In this document: piece by piece, positions 36,961-49,264 of the stretch
How the letters are laid out: every line of letters starts with the position of its first letter
Position numbering within the stretch: position 1 is the stretch's first letter
Assembly: GCA_030760725.1 (NCBI GenBank)
Contig: JASWHV010000012.1
Location: 35,247,652-35,311,651, forward strand
From: Neostapfia colusana
Taxonomy: Eukaryota; Streptophyta; Magnoliopsida; Poales; Poaceae
DNA: 64,000 nt
Reading direction: 5' to 3'
Notes under the pieces: model-generated
The model's input: the letters and a program-made list of their open reading frames with translations, nothing else
Database searches by the model: none
Told to the model about the DNA's origin: nothing
Made by a program: the position numbers and the translations under genes

Positions 36961-39925
36961 GTTTGTAAACTACCCAACCCCTCATAGGATTTAAAGTCAT
37001 GCAAGTGGGGTTTCAATCACCCTAACTCTAATGCAACAGTTTCAACCTAGACATAAGTGATACAAATGAAAACTTTGCAAAAGGTAATTAAATGCAAACC
37101 AGGGCTTGCCTGGTTGCGAGTCAAAAGGAAAGTTAGCGTCGGGTGGGAGGACGTCCAACGGCTCCGGTGTGTCCTCAACTTCGGTCACTATATGAAATAT
37201 AGCAAAATATATGTATAAGTGCTAGTGAAGTATAAGAATTACAATTCTATTCATAGCTACTGCTATTTAGGTTCCTAAATTGGCTTTGGGATTTTCCCAG
37301 TGGATACTAGATTCTATAAGGATGATCTGAGCAAAATTTGGAGAAATTTCATTGAAGCTTGTGGTCTCCAAAATTCCCACAAGTACAAGGCTTCTCTGAA
37401 TTTTAATCTCAAATCTGAAGTTTTGGCATGGCTAACAGTGGAAGATCTAATTAGAGTAGGTCTCTATGGTTCTAACAAAAAAATTTTCACCATTTTGGGA
37501 GCTACCTACAGGGAGAAATGAATTTTTGAAGTTGGAAGGTAGTGCTGAAAAGTTTCTGTTTAGAATTTGAATTTCCAAATAAAGTCTGAACTTTGGAAGA
37601 CAATTTAGCCTAGAAACTGAACTCCAATGAAGCTCAAATTCTTACAGGAGATCACTAACATCATTAGGAATCTTCTGACCAAATTTGAGGAAATTCCATA
37701 ACAGGGATCTTCTGGAATTAATTCCCAAAGATTTAAATTTGATGAATTTAGGAGAACATTCCAGAGATCTTCAGATCAAATTCTTTGCATTTATGCAAAT
37801 TACTGACTGGAAGGAATTCATCAAAATTTGTTTCACAAATTTTGTACATCCCTACAGAAAGTTATGGAGGTGTGAAGTTTGAACCATTTTCTGGAAATTC
37901 ATTCTATGATTTTTAGCTACTTTATTTAACCCTGAGATAACCTACTGATTAAGCCCTCTTAATCAGCTCCAAAAATCCCAAGATTTTTACTGGAGATAAG
38001 GAACTAGGAAAAGTATTTTCTGCCCAAATTTGGGAATTTTTCATAGAGAATCCATCCTGGAATTAATTCCTAAAGGATTTAGTAAAAAGCATTCCACAGA
38101 AAGTACTGTGCATTTTCATAGCAAGCAATTTGTTACTCTGTGAAGTAATCCTTATGAGGATTCCAACAAATTTGGTCTCACCCTTTTTGGAGTTTCCTAC
38201 ACAAAGTTATGGGCTTGCAAAGGTGGGCCAATTTCTGGATTTAATTCTCCACAGAAAAGTCATTCACCGGCTGACAGTGGGGCCCGCCCGTCAGTCGCTT
38301 CTTCAACCTCAGGACAGAGCCCGTGCGCACGCCGGAACAGGGGGATGGCACGCCCCGTTCTCCCTCATTTCTCCACCGTTTTTGCTCCGGTTTCGCCCTA
38401 CACAACCGTGGGAATGTGGCGCAGCTGCCGGGCAAGGTCTCACCTCATGGAAACAGCCGGAAACAGGTCGGCACCGTCGGCGAAAAAACGCTTGACGCCG
38501 CAGCATCGACGTGTTCCGGCGTGTTCCAAGCCAATTTCAACGCACAAGCTGTCGTACAGCATAACTAGAGCACGTGGAACATAGAACACATGCCAATCCT
38601 TGCAGCAAACGGCGGGAAAAGGGGGTTCACCGGAGGACCGTCCCGTTTTTGCCGCCGGCGGCGAATTCTCGTCGCCCGGGGTGTGGGATGGACGGTTTGC
38701 TTCGGTCTTTGGGAGGGTGCTAGGGTCCGAGATTGCTATGGTTTGAACCGAAGGAAGAACGATCAACTCGTTTGGATGAATTTCCCGATTTGCTCACGCT
38801 CGGTTCTTCACGTTCGCCGGCGCCAAAATGTAAATTCCAGCAAGCCGGCAGTGGGTACGAGCAAGGAGAGGTCGGGAGCATGATCTACACACCATGGTGC
38901 ACCTTAGGAGGTGTTGGTCATGCGGGGGAGGCGTCGGACCGGCTGGAAGACGAGGAGCAGTGAGGGCGACGTCGGCTCTGTTTTGCTGGAGGAGAAAATG
39001 GTTGGCACCGATTGGAGAAGGCCGGCAACGAGCTGAGGAGCAGTGGAACACGTCGAGGATAGGACGGCGCAGCTCCTGGGTGGTTCAACCGGGCGTCCAG
39101 AACGCCGGATGGTGGTCGGCGATGGGCACAGCCGAGGGCGGCAGCGCTGTGCTTGTTCTCGGTGAGCTCGAGCAAAGGCAAAGGCTTTGGTGTAACATGG
39201 AGGCAGAGAAGAGAAGAAGTTGAATTGTGCTGCTGCTTTCACTCTTGATCACCCACGCACGAGTGCTGCCTTCGGAAGCAAGTCTTTGCAAGCTGCTCGG
39301 TGGAAGGATAGGCACAGCTCGGTGGCAGCTCGAGTGATCACTCGCACAGGAGCAAATTTGCCACTGTAGTTCATGTGTCACTGCCATGTGGGCCCCACCC
39401 CACCAAATTAAATCCTTTGCTTCCTCCCGAAGTCATGGTTTGAAATCTTTGAATTCAAATGATTTGAATTCTAGTGTGGAATTTAAACTGATTTTGGTTA
39501 TTTGAATTTGAATTGGAATTTGAATATTCCCTTTTGCGTTGTTCCAAAAGCATAGAAAACCAACTCAAATAATTCTGAATTTTGGCATGGATGCTAATTC
39601 AAATGTGGGGAACACATTTGTGAAACCAATTGCCACTTTGGAGGATTTTGAATTTGAAACTGAAATTTGAATTCAAGTTTGAGGGCTTCCTCTCTTAATC
39701 CCAAACAAATAGTAGAACCCCTCCAAATGAGCTGAAATTTGGGAGGTTGAATATTTGAATTATGGAGACCCAAGTTATGAATTTATCTCTCCATGTTTGG
39801 AAGTTTTTGGAAAGTTTGAATCATCACTTTGAATTCACACCGTTATAATTTAAGTTTTAATTCCCCTCATTTTTCCTAAGTGTGAATGTGCTAAATTCCT
39901 TGTTAGCACTTTTGGGGATTTTACA
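36961..39925 (-). mobile_element. Element H: 3' LTR, cut at left by element F
   Basis: It starts (minus strand) TGTAAAATCCCCAAAAGTGC at 39925 and matches the 5' LTR at about 46305-49264 over its length, including the GC-rich island (38271-39399). The first 25 bases after F (36961-36985) are not seen in the 5' LTR, which has a small deletion there. Confidence 0.9.
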
Positions 39926-39962
39926 TCCCTCCCCCCTTAAAAAGAATCTCGTCCCGAGATTC
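39926..39962 (-). promoter_or_regulatory. Element H: polypurine tract and post-pol palindrome
   Basis: On the minus strand GAATCTCG-GGA-CGAGATTC (39962-39944) is followed by the purine run AAGGGGGGAGGGA that touches the LTR. Palindrome and distance are the same as in C. Confidence 0.9.
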
Positions 39963-41281
39963 CAAAAGAAAAGCAAAGATGGGAAGACTTTACCGAGTAT
40001 ATGATGATAGCAAGTCCGATAATTTGCTTGTAAATAGTCCTCGCTTTCCCATGTCGCCTCATCAGCGGTGTGGTTACTCCACAAGACCTTGTAAAACCAT
40101 AAGGTCCGATTTCTTGTGGTGCGAGTCTTTTCATCGATAATCCGGATCGGATACTCTGAGTACATGAGGTCCGGTTGAAGAACTTCTATGTCTTCAGTGC
40201 GGATTTCAGCCGAGGGTTTTAGGCATTTCCTCAGCTGAGATATGTGGAATATGTTGTGAATTCCCGCGAGCGACACCGGTAACTACAAGCGATAGGCCAT
40301 GGGTCCGCATTTTTCAGTGACAGCGAACAGATCGATGAATCACAGAGCAAGTTTGCCCTTCACTCTAAAACGATGAACTCCCTTCATCGGAGACACATGG
40401 ACTTAAACATGGTCCCCGATGTCGAAGTGGAGAGGACGGCGTCTTTTATCCGCATAGCTCTTCTGACGAGATTGAGCAGCCTTAAGATTGGCTTGTATTA
40501 CTCGCACTCGTTCTTCAGCCTCATTCACAAGTTCAATACCGTATATCACTCGCTCGCTGGACTCACACCAGTTGAGTGGTGTGCGACATTTCCGGCTGTA
40601 AAGAGCTTCATACGGCGCCATCTTTATGCTAGCTTGATAGCCATTGTTATAAGAAAACACCGCCAATGGTAAATGCTCGTCCCAATTTTTACCGTGGTGG
40701 ATGGCACAAGCGCGTAGCATGTCTTCAAGTACTTGATTCACCCGTTCAGTTTGATCATCCGTCTGCGGGTGATACGCGGGGCTTCGGATCAATTTGGTTC
40801 CCAATGACGCGTGCAGCTGTTCCCAAAACCGAGCGACGAAGAGCGCTCCGTGATCTGAAATAATGGAGCGGGGAACACCGTGCAAGCACAAGACCCTTGC
40901 GACATACAACTCTGCATATTGCTTGGCCACGTACTTTGTATGTACGGAAATAAAATGAGCCGACTTGGTTAGTCGATCGACTATCACCCAAATCGAGTCA
41001 TGCTTGTGAGACGTGAGAGGTAAACCCAATATGAAATCCATGCTGATATCCTCCCACTTCCACACCGGAATGTTCAATGGTTGCAGCTGTCTAGCTTTAC
41101 GCATATGGTAGGCTTTCACCTGCTGACACGTATCACTTTCGGATACATACTTCGTGATTTCTCTTTTCATCCGCGTCCACCAAAACCTGGTCTTCAGATC
41201 TTGGTACATCTTGTTGCTGCTCGGATGAATAGAATACTTGGACAAATAAGCTTTGTCCAAGATTTTCTTCTGAAGCTTCAT
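39963..41281 (-). pseudogene. Element H: integrase and chromodomain
   Basis: The core is well kept: MDFILGLP, ISDHGALF and TERVNQ carry the DDE residues. The zinc finger reads SESDTC, so its first Cys is Ser. A stop near 40400 follows HFDIGDHV. The chromodomain (KVLWSNHTADEATWE) is followed by a frameshift at YLQANY, so the native end is lost. The invariant-looking TDGQTE segment has Gly changed to Asp. Confidence 0.9.
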
Positions 41282-41984
41282 GTCACGGGTACCACTATAC
41301 GGTCTTTAAACCATAGAGTGTCGTGTTCATCCCTTTGGAAGCATTTCATTTCGCCATTCTTCATTCTTCTCCGAATGAGCGACATTCCCACATCTGTCTT
41401 CTGAGCTTCCATAATCTCCTCTCGTATGGTAGGGACGAGAGCAAGATTATATAATGCCCCATATGGAACCAAGTATAAACTCGGCTCCTCCTCTTGAAAT
41501 GGAGTGATGGACAGATTGTTGATGTGAGATTTGCGGCTTAAGGCATCAGCAACCACATTTGTCTTACTGGGATGGTTAGTCTTTGATCAGCTCTAGCCAT
41601 CTCCATTGCCGCATATTCAACCATTTGAGTGAATATATATTTCAGACTCTTGTGGTCGGTGTAGAGGTGCACTAAGTTCCCAAGTAAATAGTTCCTCCAC
41701 ATTTTCAATGCCAACACCATAGCAGCGAGCTCAAGATCATGAGTCGGATAGTGCTGCTCGTGGTTATGAAGTTGACGTGAACCATAGGAGACCACTCTTC
41801 CTCCTTGCATCAATACACAGCCAAGCCCGACACCGGACGCATCACAATATATGTCGAAGGGCTTGGTCATATCCGGTTGAGCTAACACCGGGGCTGTTGT
41901 AAGATGCTTCACCAATGCTTGGAAGACTCCTTCACATGCCGAGCTCCAAATATATTTGATCCCCTTCTTCAACAATTTAGTCAT
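41278..41984 (-). pseudogene. Element H: RNase H and linker to integrase
   Basis: DIYCDASG, HDLELAA and YTDHKSLKYIFTQ mark RNase H. A frameshift follows directly after FTQ, and the linker (DALSRKSHINNLSITPF) is read in another frame. Beyond these shifts the acidic residues are intact. Confidence 0.88.
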
Positions 41985-42057
41985 CGTCTTAGCAAGCTTG
42001 GAGAAGCTTGGGATGAATATCCGATAATATCCCGCTAAACTGAGGAAAATCCTGACT

Positions 42058-43149
42058 TCATGGACAGATGTGGGGGACTTCCAATTTCAGCACTTGTTCG
42101 ATTTTGCTTGGATCAACTGCAATGCCTTCCGCAGAAATAATATGACCAAGAAATGGCACTTGGCTGATCCAAAACCCGCACTTGCTGAACTTGGCATAAA
42201 GCTTATGGTCTCGCAATCGTTGAAGCACGATATGCAAGTGTTCGGCGAGCTCTTCTTCAGACTTGGAATAAACCAAGATGTCGTCGATAAACACCACTAC
42301 GAACTTGTCAAACTCCGGCATGAACACTGAGTTCATGAGATACGTGAAATATGCCGGGGCGTTGGTGAGACCAAAAGACATGATGAAATATTCATACAGC
42401 CCATATCTCGTCGAGAAGGCCGTCTTCAGGATATCCTCCGCTCGGATCTTGATTTGGTGATATCCGGAGCGAAGATCCATCTTTGAAAATACACTCGCAC
42501 CCACAAGTTGATCGAAGAGAATATCAATGTGGGGCAGTGTATATTTATTCTTGATGGTGACGGCGTTGAGAGGTCGGTAATCCACACACAACCTCAAGGT
42601 TTCATCCTTCTTTTTCATAAACAGCGCTGAGCATCCCCATGGCGAGGAACTCGGTCGAATGAAACCCTTATTCATCAGATCATTGAGCTGCTCCTTCAGT
42701 TCAGCTAGCTCATTCGGAGCCATCTTGTACGGTCTCCGTGATATCGGTGTTGTCCCGGGTACAAGTTCGATCTTGAACTCGACATCCCTTTCGGGTGGCA
42801 TGTCCGGGAGATCATCCGGAAATACATCCGGGTATTCACGGACCACACGAATATCCTCAAGTTTAGTGGCTTCTGTGTTATATGTGGCTGGAACTTCTTG
42901 AACCGAACGGTCAAGAATAAGAACATGTGGTTCATGAAGTGGAGAGTTTAAACGAACCACACGTGGAATGATGTCAAAAACAGCACCATGGTGATGTAGC
43001 CATGACATTCCTAAAATGACATCGAGTTTTTGACTCTGTAACATAATTAGAGAAATCGGGTATAGATTTCCACCATTCAAACGATAAGCACATGTTTGTT
43101 TACTTCATCCAGTCTATACAATAGTAGTGCGAGAAGGGAACAAATAATA
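42058..43149 (-). pseudogene. Element H: protease C-terminal end and reverse transcriptase
   Basis: A long open segment (340 codons to 43080) covers the end of protease (VILGMSWLHHHGAV), the connector ISRRPYKMAP, LCVDYRPLN and an intact FIDD site. RT ends in a frameshift near 42060 (QVLKLEVPHICP). Upstream, 43081-43149 still aligns with late protease but carries stops, and then the sequence changes to leader. The protease DSG motif and all of gag are therefore missing. Confidence 0.9.
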
Positions 43150-45022
43150 CGCATAACATTCACACATATGGATAAAGTATAAACTTTATACAACATATAC
43201 ATCCCTGGACCATGTCACCATAATCGAGTTCCAAGGTAATGAACTTCATGGATTAAAAGTTCATTTCGACCATCGTAGGTCGCCACGGGATATTAAGTGT
43301 GTTAGCATGTGTAAATCCTCTCTATTGCACAAGACCCAAATATGTCCTCGCTCAAAATGATATGTTGAATGCAAAAAAAATCGACTCCAACTGACTGTTT
43401 TACAACAGCCACTGGTTATCGAAATGTGAAACTAAGTGTTTTGGTTGAAAAACTTCAACATGGTTTTCTCTGTCCAGCTTCTGGTCCAGCAGACCAGTTT
43501 GAAGAATTTAACTGTTTTTCGCCACTTTGGAGGCAAAACCTGGAATGGAGTTCAAGAACAAAATTGTAGTAGACTCAAAAAGGAATCCATATTGTATTTA
43601 TTTGCCTCCATATCCTTTCTAGTTTATGAGTTATGATTTTTATAAGTTGATAGATTTTCTTAAGAATTTTGACAGCACCTCCTTTGCAAGTGGCTGTTCT
43701 GTTCACAAAATTCCAACTATTTCTGCCCCCAATCTAGGAAAAAACTGAACTACAAAGTTGTAGAATATTTTCTACACTTTCCAGCAGTATCTTACTTGAC
43801 CCTTAGAAATTTTTCTATAAGAAGTTGTGGTCGAAACACAGAAAATTTCAGAGAGCATTTTCGGTCTGCCCTGTTTCTGGACAGTGCATACTCATCTAAG
43901 ATTTTCGTCCATTTGGAGGGACATTTTGTTCTGGAGTTATACAGAAAAGTTGTAGAATACTTCCAAAACTTTCCAGAATGGTATCACACACCTCCATTGG
44001 TTCAACCAATCATAAGTTCTACCCTGTTTAATTCAGCAAAAATTCTGCCAAAACAGGGGAGGTTGTTCCTAAGTCTTTGAAATTGAATCTACACTCCCAA
44101 TTGACTCTTAGTTCAATATGAGAGTTCACTCACCCCTAAATAGAATCATAAACTTCAATTTGACACTTTTATTTGAAAATATTCCTTTTATGCAACTAAT
44201 AACTTATCTCGGTACTACGTTTCCTCACTAAAGAAAAATCCTAAGCCGGTATTCCGGCATATACGTGTCAAATGGTGGAACTAAAGGCGTCACTCACAAA
44301 CGATTTCTAAACGTCATGCGCTAACATGGTTAACTTACCTGCAGAAGACCACACAATAATGGTGTACACAAAGGTTTGTGACATTTCGGACAGGTCCATA
44401 TCATAGTAAAAACATATGGTCTGTATCATTGCCATACGGATCGTCCTTGAGTCAAGCCACATCTCAAGGTACATGGTCGTGTTTTCACACCACACGACGG
44501 GGAGCCCGAGTAGAGCGCAAACGGGTTGTCACGGTTGGGAATTTTATCAATCCAACGGATACCACCTACTGCCTCTTGACCGTTGAGGCACGCCGATGGC
44601 GAGCGCTGCGTATGGCCCTTTGAACATTGAACATTCAAGAATTGCATAATATCGTGTTGCTTACCACACGATGGGGTATTCTCACTTTTTCCTAAAGCGC
44701 ACTGGAGATCAGAGTTTTCATATGCTCTTAGAACCATGAGAAGGTTTAGAGACTCATATTAACTACCGTGCCAAGCCACGGTAAACCATTTCATACTATT
44801 GCTCGTATGGAGAGCTTACCGCAATTGATCCGCCTGCAGTGGCGTACCTTACCTGTTACCTGACGTCGAAGCGCCGTTACAGAATGTATAATACATAAGT
44901 TAGCTTTTCCATAATAAATAGCTACTACTATAATAGACCTTATGTGGGCATAGTGACTAATCCTCACTCGACTACTTCTAAGTTTTTAAAATAGGCTCTT
45001 TTCGAGTGTGCTATTCCCAACG
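43150..45022 (-). mobile_element. Element H: 5' leader
   Basis: The left part (43150-43250) matches element E sequence at about 24650-24760, which in E lies between gag and ORF0. The right part (44340-45022) matches the leader of A. No ORF0-like frame is seen. About 1.9 kb, otherwise AT-rich and non-coding. Confidence 0.8.
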
Positions 45023-45036
45023 TGGCTCTGATACCA
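45023..45036 (-). other. Primer-binding site of element H (tRNA-Met)
   Basis: TGGTATCAGAGCCA on the minus strand directly touches the LTR end at 45037, with no spacer, unlike A and E. Confidence 0.92.
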
Positions 45037-48000
45037 TGACTATGGGGACCACCCAGTGGTTCTCCCACTCCAGGATCATAGAGGGTGGTGCCGAGCGATG
45101 CGGCACCCAACAGCACACAAGAAAAGAATACGAATAACATACACACTTTTATTTTATATAAAACAGCAGAAGTCTTTTACAAACTTAATATACAGCAGAA
45201 GTATTATACATATCTCCACTCTCCTACTAACTAAGCAAAAAGTGTAGCCGTCCAGCCCGTGGACGCTACACACTAGCAGCACTCAAATGAAGGTCACGGC
45301 GGCGTGCAGGGCTCCAGCTCGGCCGTGTACCCTGATGGGGGCATCGCCTCGTCCTCGGACCCTTCCTCATAACTCTCACCTGCACACAGCTCAAATATTG
45401 CAACCGTGAGCACGATGGCTCAGCAAGGCTTAACCGACAACCCTAATCATGAAACTCTACATGCAGGGATTAGTAATATGGGAAAAACGCCTACACGTTA
45501 ATATTTACTTTCAGTTTTATAGCAACAGTTTAATGAGCCTTAGGCAGCCCTCACATTGGAAGTCCACAATCAAACATGAAATGCTTTCCTCTGATGTGGT
45601 GTTGCCCAAAGTGGAAGATAAATTTAAGTAACTCTACAACTACAGCATACAGGGTTTCAAGACATTAATAGTTCAATGCAGCATATTTATCTGGCTTCTT
45701 TCAGTTATTACTACGTCACAGAACAGTGAACAAGCGGTACTCAAATAACTGCGAGGGACGGTGATTGCAATCAGGAGACACCCGAACAACACATCACATA
45801 CACCCACTTTCATAAGTGTGGTGCTTCACACCTTCCTACTCTGTTCTATGCAACAACCTTTCAAAGGAAACCCAAATGTTGAACCAGTCCATCCGTAATG
45901 GGCAGGAGGTCCCCGCGTGGAGCGTGATTGTGCCCACCGGCAGATTTACACCTTGCTACCCTCAACCCACTCCTATAAAACGGTTGGGTAAGCCTCAACA
46001 CCCGGGTTATCTAATTACATCGGTTTCCTGCTTATGTTAGTATGTCATCCAGTACTGTCCAAAACTTGTCCATCGGGCCCGCACATGACTCGGTCCTCAA
46101 TCAACACCAACAGGGCTACGCACGTGAGACCTCTGCTCAGTGCATCTTATCCCCCCTGGTGGGTCTCAGTTTCACATTCTTAAGCCATTCTCTACTCTTT
46201 TCCATCCCGTGTGATAAAATCTGACCTCGCGAGTAGATTCCAACTACTCGACTTCTACCGAGATCCTAAGAACATTAGCATGGCATTCTCAACTCGTCGA
46301 GTTTAAAGTCATGCAAGTGGGGTTTCAATCACCCTAACTCTAATGCAATAATTTCAACCTAGACATAAGTGATACAAATGAAAACTTTGCAAAAGGTAAT
46401 TAAATACAAACTAGGGCTTGCCTGGTTGCGAGTCAAAAGGAAAGTTAGCATCGGGTGGGAGGACGTCCAACGGATCCGGTGTGTCCTCAACTTCGGTCAC
46501 TATATGAAATGTAGCAAAATATATGTAGAAGTGCTAGTGAAGTATAAGAATTACACTTTTATTCATAGCTACTGCTATTTAGGTTTCTAAATTGGCTTTG
46601 GGATTTTTCCAGTGGATACTAGATTCTATAAGGATGATCTGAGCAAAATTTAGAGAAATTTCATTAAAGCTTGTGGTCTCCAAAATTCTCACAAGTACAA
46701 GGCTTCTCTGAATTTTGATCTCAAATCTAAAGTTTTGACATGGCTAACAGTGGAAGATCTAATTAGAGTAGGTCTCTATGGTTCTAACAAAATTTGTTTC
46801 ACCATTTTGGGAGCTACATACAGGGAGAAATGAATTTTTGAAGTTGCACAGGAGTGTTGAAAAGTTTCTGTTTAGAATTTGAATTTCCAAATAAAGGCTG
46901 AACTTTAAAAGACAATTTAGCCTAGCAAATGAACTCCAATGAAGCTCAAATTCTTACAGGAGATCACTAATATCATGAGGAATCTTCTGGCCAAATTTGA
47001 GGAAATTCCATAACAGGGATCTTCTGGAATTAATTCCAAAGATTTAATTTTGATGAATTTTGGAGCAAATTCAAGAGATCTTCAGATCAATTCTTTGCAT
47101 TTATGCAAATTACTGACTGAGAGGAATTCATCAAAATTTGTTACACAAATTTTGGACATCCCTACAGAAAGTTATGGAGGTGTGAAGTTTGAACCATTTT
47201 CTAGAAATTCATTGTATGATTTTTAGCTACTTTATTTAACCCTTAGATAACCTACTGATTAAGCCCTCTTAATAAGCTCCAAATCCCAAGATTTTTACTG
47301 GAGATCAGGAACTAGGAAAAGGATTTTCTTCCCAAATTTAGGAATTTTTTATAGAGAATCCTTCCTGGAATTAATTCCTAAAGATTTATTAAAAGAATTC
47401 CACATAAATTATTGGGCATTTTCTTAGCAAGCAATTTGTTCCTCTGTGAAGTACTCCTTATGAAGATTCCAACAGAATTGGTCTCACCCTTTTTGTAGTT
47501 TTCTACCCAAAGTTATGGTCTTGCAAAGGTGGGCCAATTTCTGGATTTAATTCTCCACAGAAAAGTCATTCCCTGGCTGACAGTGGGGCCCGCCCGTCAG
47601 TTGCTTCTTCAACCTCGGGACAGAGCCCGCACGCACGCCGGAATAGGGGGATGGCATGCCATGTTCTCCCTCATTTCTCCACCGTTTCTGCTCCCGTTTC
47701 GCCCTACACAACGGTGGGAACGTGGCGCAGCTGCCGTGCAAGGTCTCACCTCATGAAAACAGTCGGAAACAGGTCGGCACCGTCGGCAAAATAAGCGCTC
47801 GGCGGCGCGGCATCAACACGTTCTGGCGTGTCCCAAGCCGATTTCAACCACACAAGCTGCCGTACAGCATCCCTATGGCACGCGGAACATGGAATGCATG
47901 CCAATCCTTGCAGCAAACAGCAGGAAAAGGGGGTTCACCGGAGGACCGACCCATTTTTGCCACCGGCGGCAAATTCTCGTCGCCCGGGGTATGGGATGGA

Positions 48001-49264
48001 TGGTTTGCTTCGGTCTTCGGTGTGGGATGGCGCTAGGGTCCAAGGTTGCTATGGTTTGAACCGAAGGAAGAACGATCAACCCGTTTGGATGAATTTCCCG
48101 ATTTGCTCACGCTCGGTTCTTCACGTTCGCCGGTGCCAAAACGTAAATTCCGGCAAGCCGGCAGTGGGGATGAGCAAGGAGAGGTCGGGAGCATGATCTA
48201 CACACCATGACGCACCTTATGGGGGTGTTGGTCATGCGGGAGAGGCACTGGACTGGCTGGAAGACGAGGAGCAGTGAGGGCGATGTCGGCTCTGTTTTGC
48301 CGGAGGAGAAAATGGTTGGCACCGATCGGAGAAGGCCGGCCACGAGCTGAGGAGTGGTGGAACAAATCGAGGAGAGGATGGCGCAGCTCCTGAGCAGTTC
48401 AACGGGGCGTCCAGACCGCTGGATGGTGGTCGGCAATGGGCACAGTCGAGGGCGGCAGCGCTGTGCTTGTTCACGGTGAGCTCGAGCAAAGGCAATGGCT
48501 ATGGTGTAATGTGGAGGCAGAGAAGAGAAGAAGTTGAATTGTGCTGCTGCTTTCGCTCTTGATCACTCACGCACGAGTGCTGCCTTCAGAAGCAAGTCTT
48601 TGCAAGCTGCTCGGTGGAAGGAAATGCACAGCTCAGTGGCAGCTCGAGTGATCAATCGTACAGAAGCAAATTAGCCACTGTAGTTCATGTGTCACTGCCA
48701 TGTGGGCCCCACCTTACCTAATAGCTCTGATATTTTCCTCCCAATTAAATCCTTTGCTTCCTCCCAAAGTCATGGTTTGAAATCTTTGAATTCAAATGAT
48801 TTGAATTCTAGTGTGGAATTTGAACTGATTTTGGTTATTTAAATTTGAATTGGAATTTGAATCTTCCCTTTTGCATTGTTCCAAAAGAATAGCTAACCAA
48901 CTCAAATAATTCTGAATTTTGGCATGGATGCTAATTCAAATGTGGAGAACACGTTTGTGAAACCAATTTGCCACTTTGGAGGATTTTTAATTTGAAATTG
49001 AAATTCAAATTTAAGTTTGAGGGCTTCCTCTCTTAATCCCAAACAAATAGTAGAACCCCTCCGAATGAGCTGAAATTTGGGAGGTTGAATATTTGAATTA
49101 TGGAGACCCAAGTTATGAATTTAGCTCTCCATGTTTGGAAGTTTTTGGAAAGTTTGAATCATCACTTTGAACTCACACCGTTATAATTCAAAGTTTTAAT
49201 TCCCCTCATTTTTCCTAAGTGTGAATGTGCTAAATTCCTTGTTAGCACTTTTGGGGATTTTACA
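45037..49264 (-). mobile_element. Element H: complete 5' LTR (4228 bp)
   Basis: On the minus strand it starts TGTAAAATCCCCAAAAGTGC at 49264 and ends ATAGTCA at 45037. It includes the terminal hairpin (45083-45110), a perfect CGAGTAG/CTACTCG hairpin (46230-46250) and a GC-rich island (47577-48713) whose edges carry GTGGGGCCCGC and GTGGGGCCCAC (the latter read on the minus strand). Open frames in the island have no recognised product. Confidence 0.92.

Larger units (their letters stand above)
36961..49264 (-). mobile_element. Element H: minus-strand chromovirus lacking gag
   Basis: H consists of a truncated 3' LTR (39925-36961), polypurine tract, pol without gag, leader, primer site and complete 5' LTR (45037-49264). 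F inserted into its 3' LTR and H itself inserted into LTR I, whose sequence resumes at 49265 (possible duplicate CAAAG). In a 190 bp stretch compared by eye (36985 and 46305 onward) the two LTRs differ at about 6 positions. Confidence 0.9.

Noticed and set aside
38130..39387. Frames in H's 3' LTR, mirrored at 47529-48495
   Set aside because: Both copies are LTR sequence; the frames differ by shifts between the two copies, so coding is unlikely.
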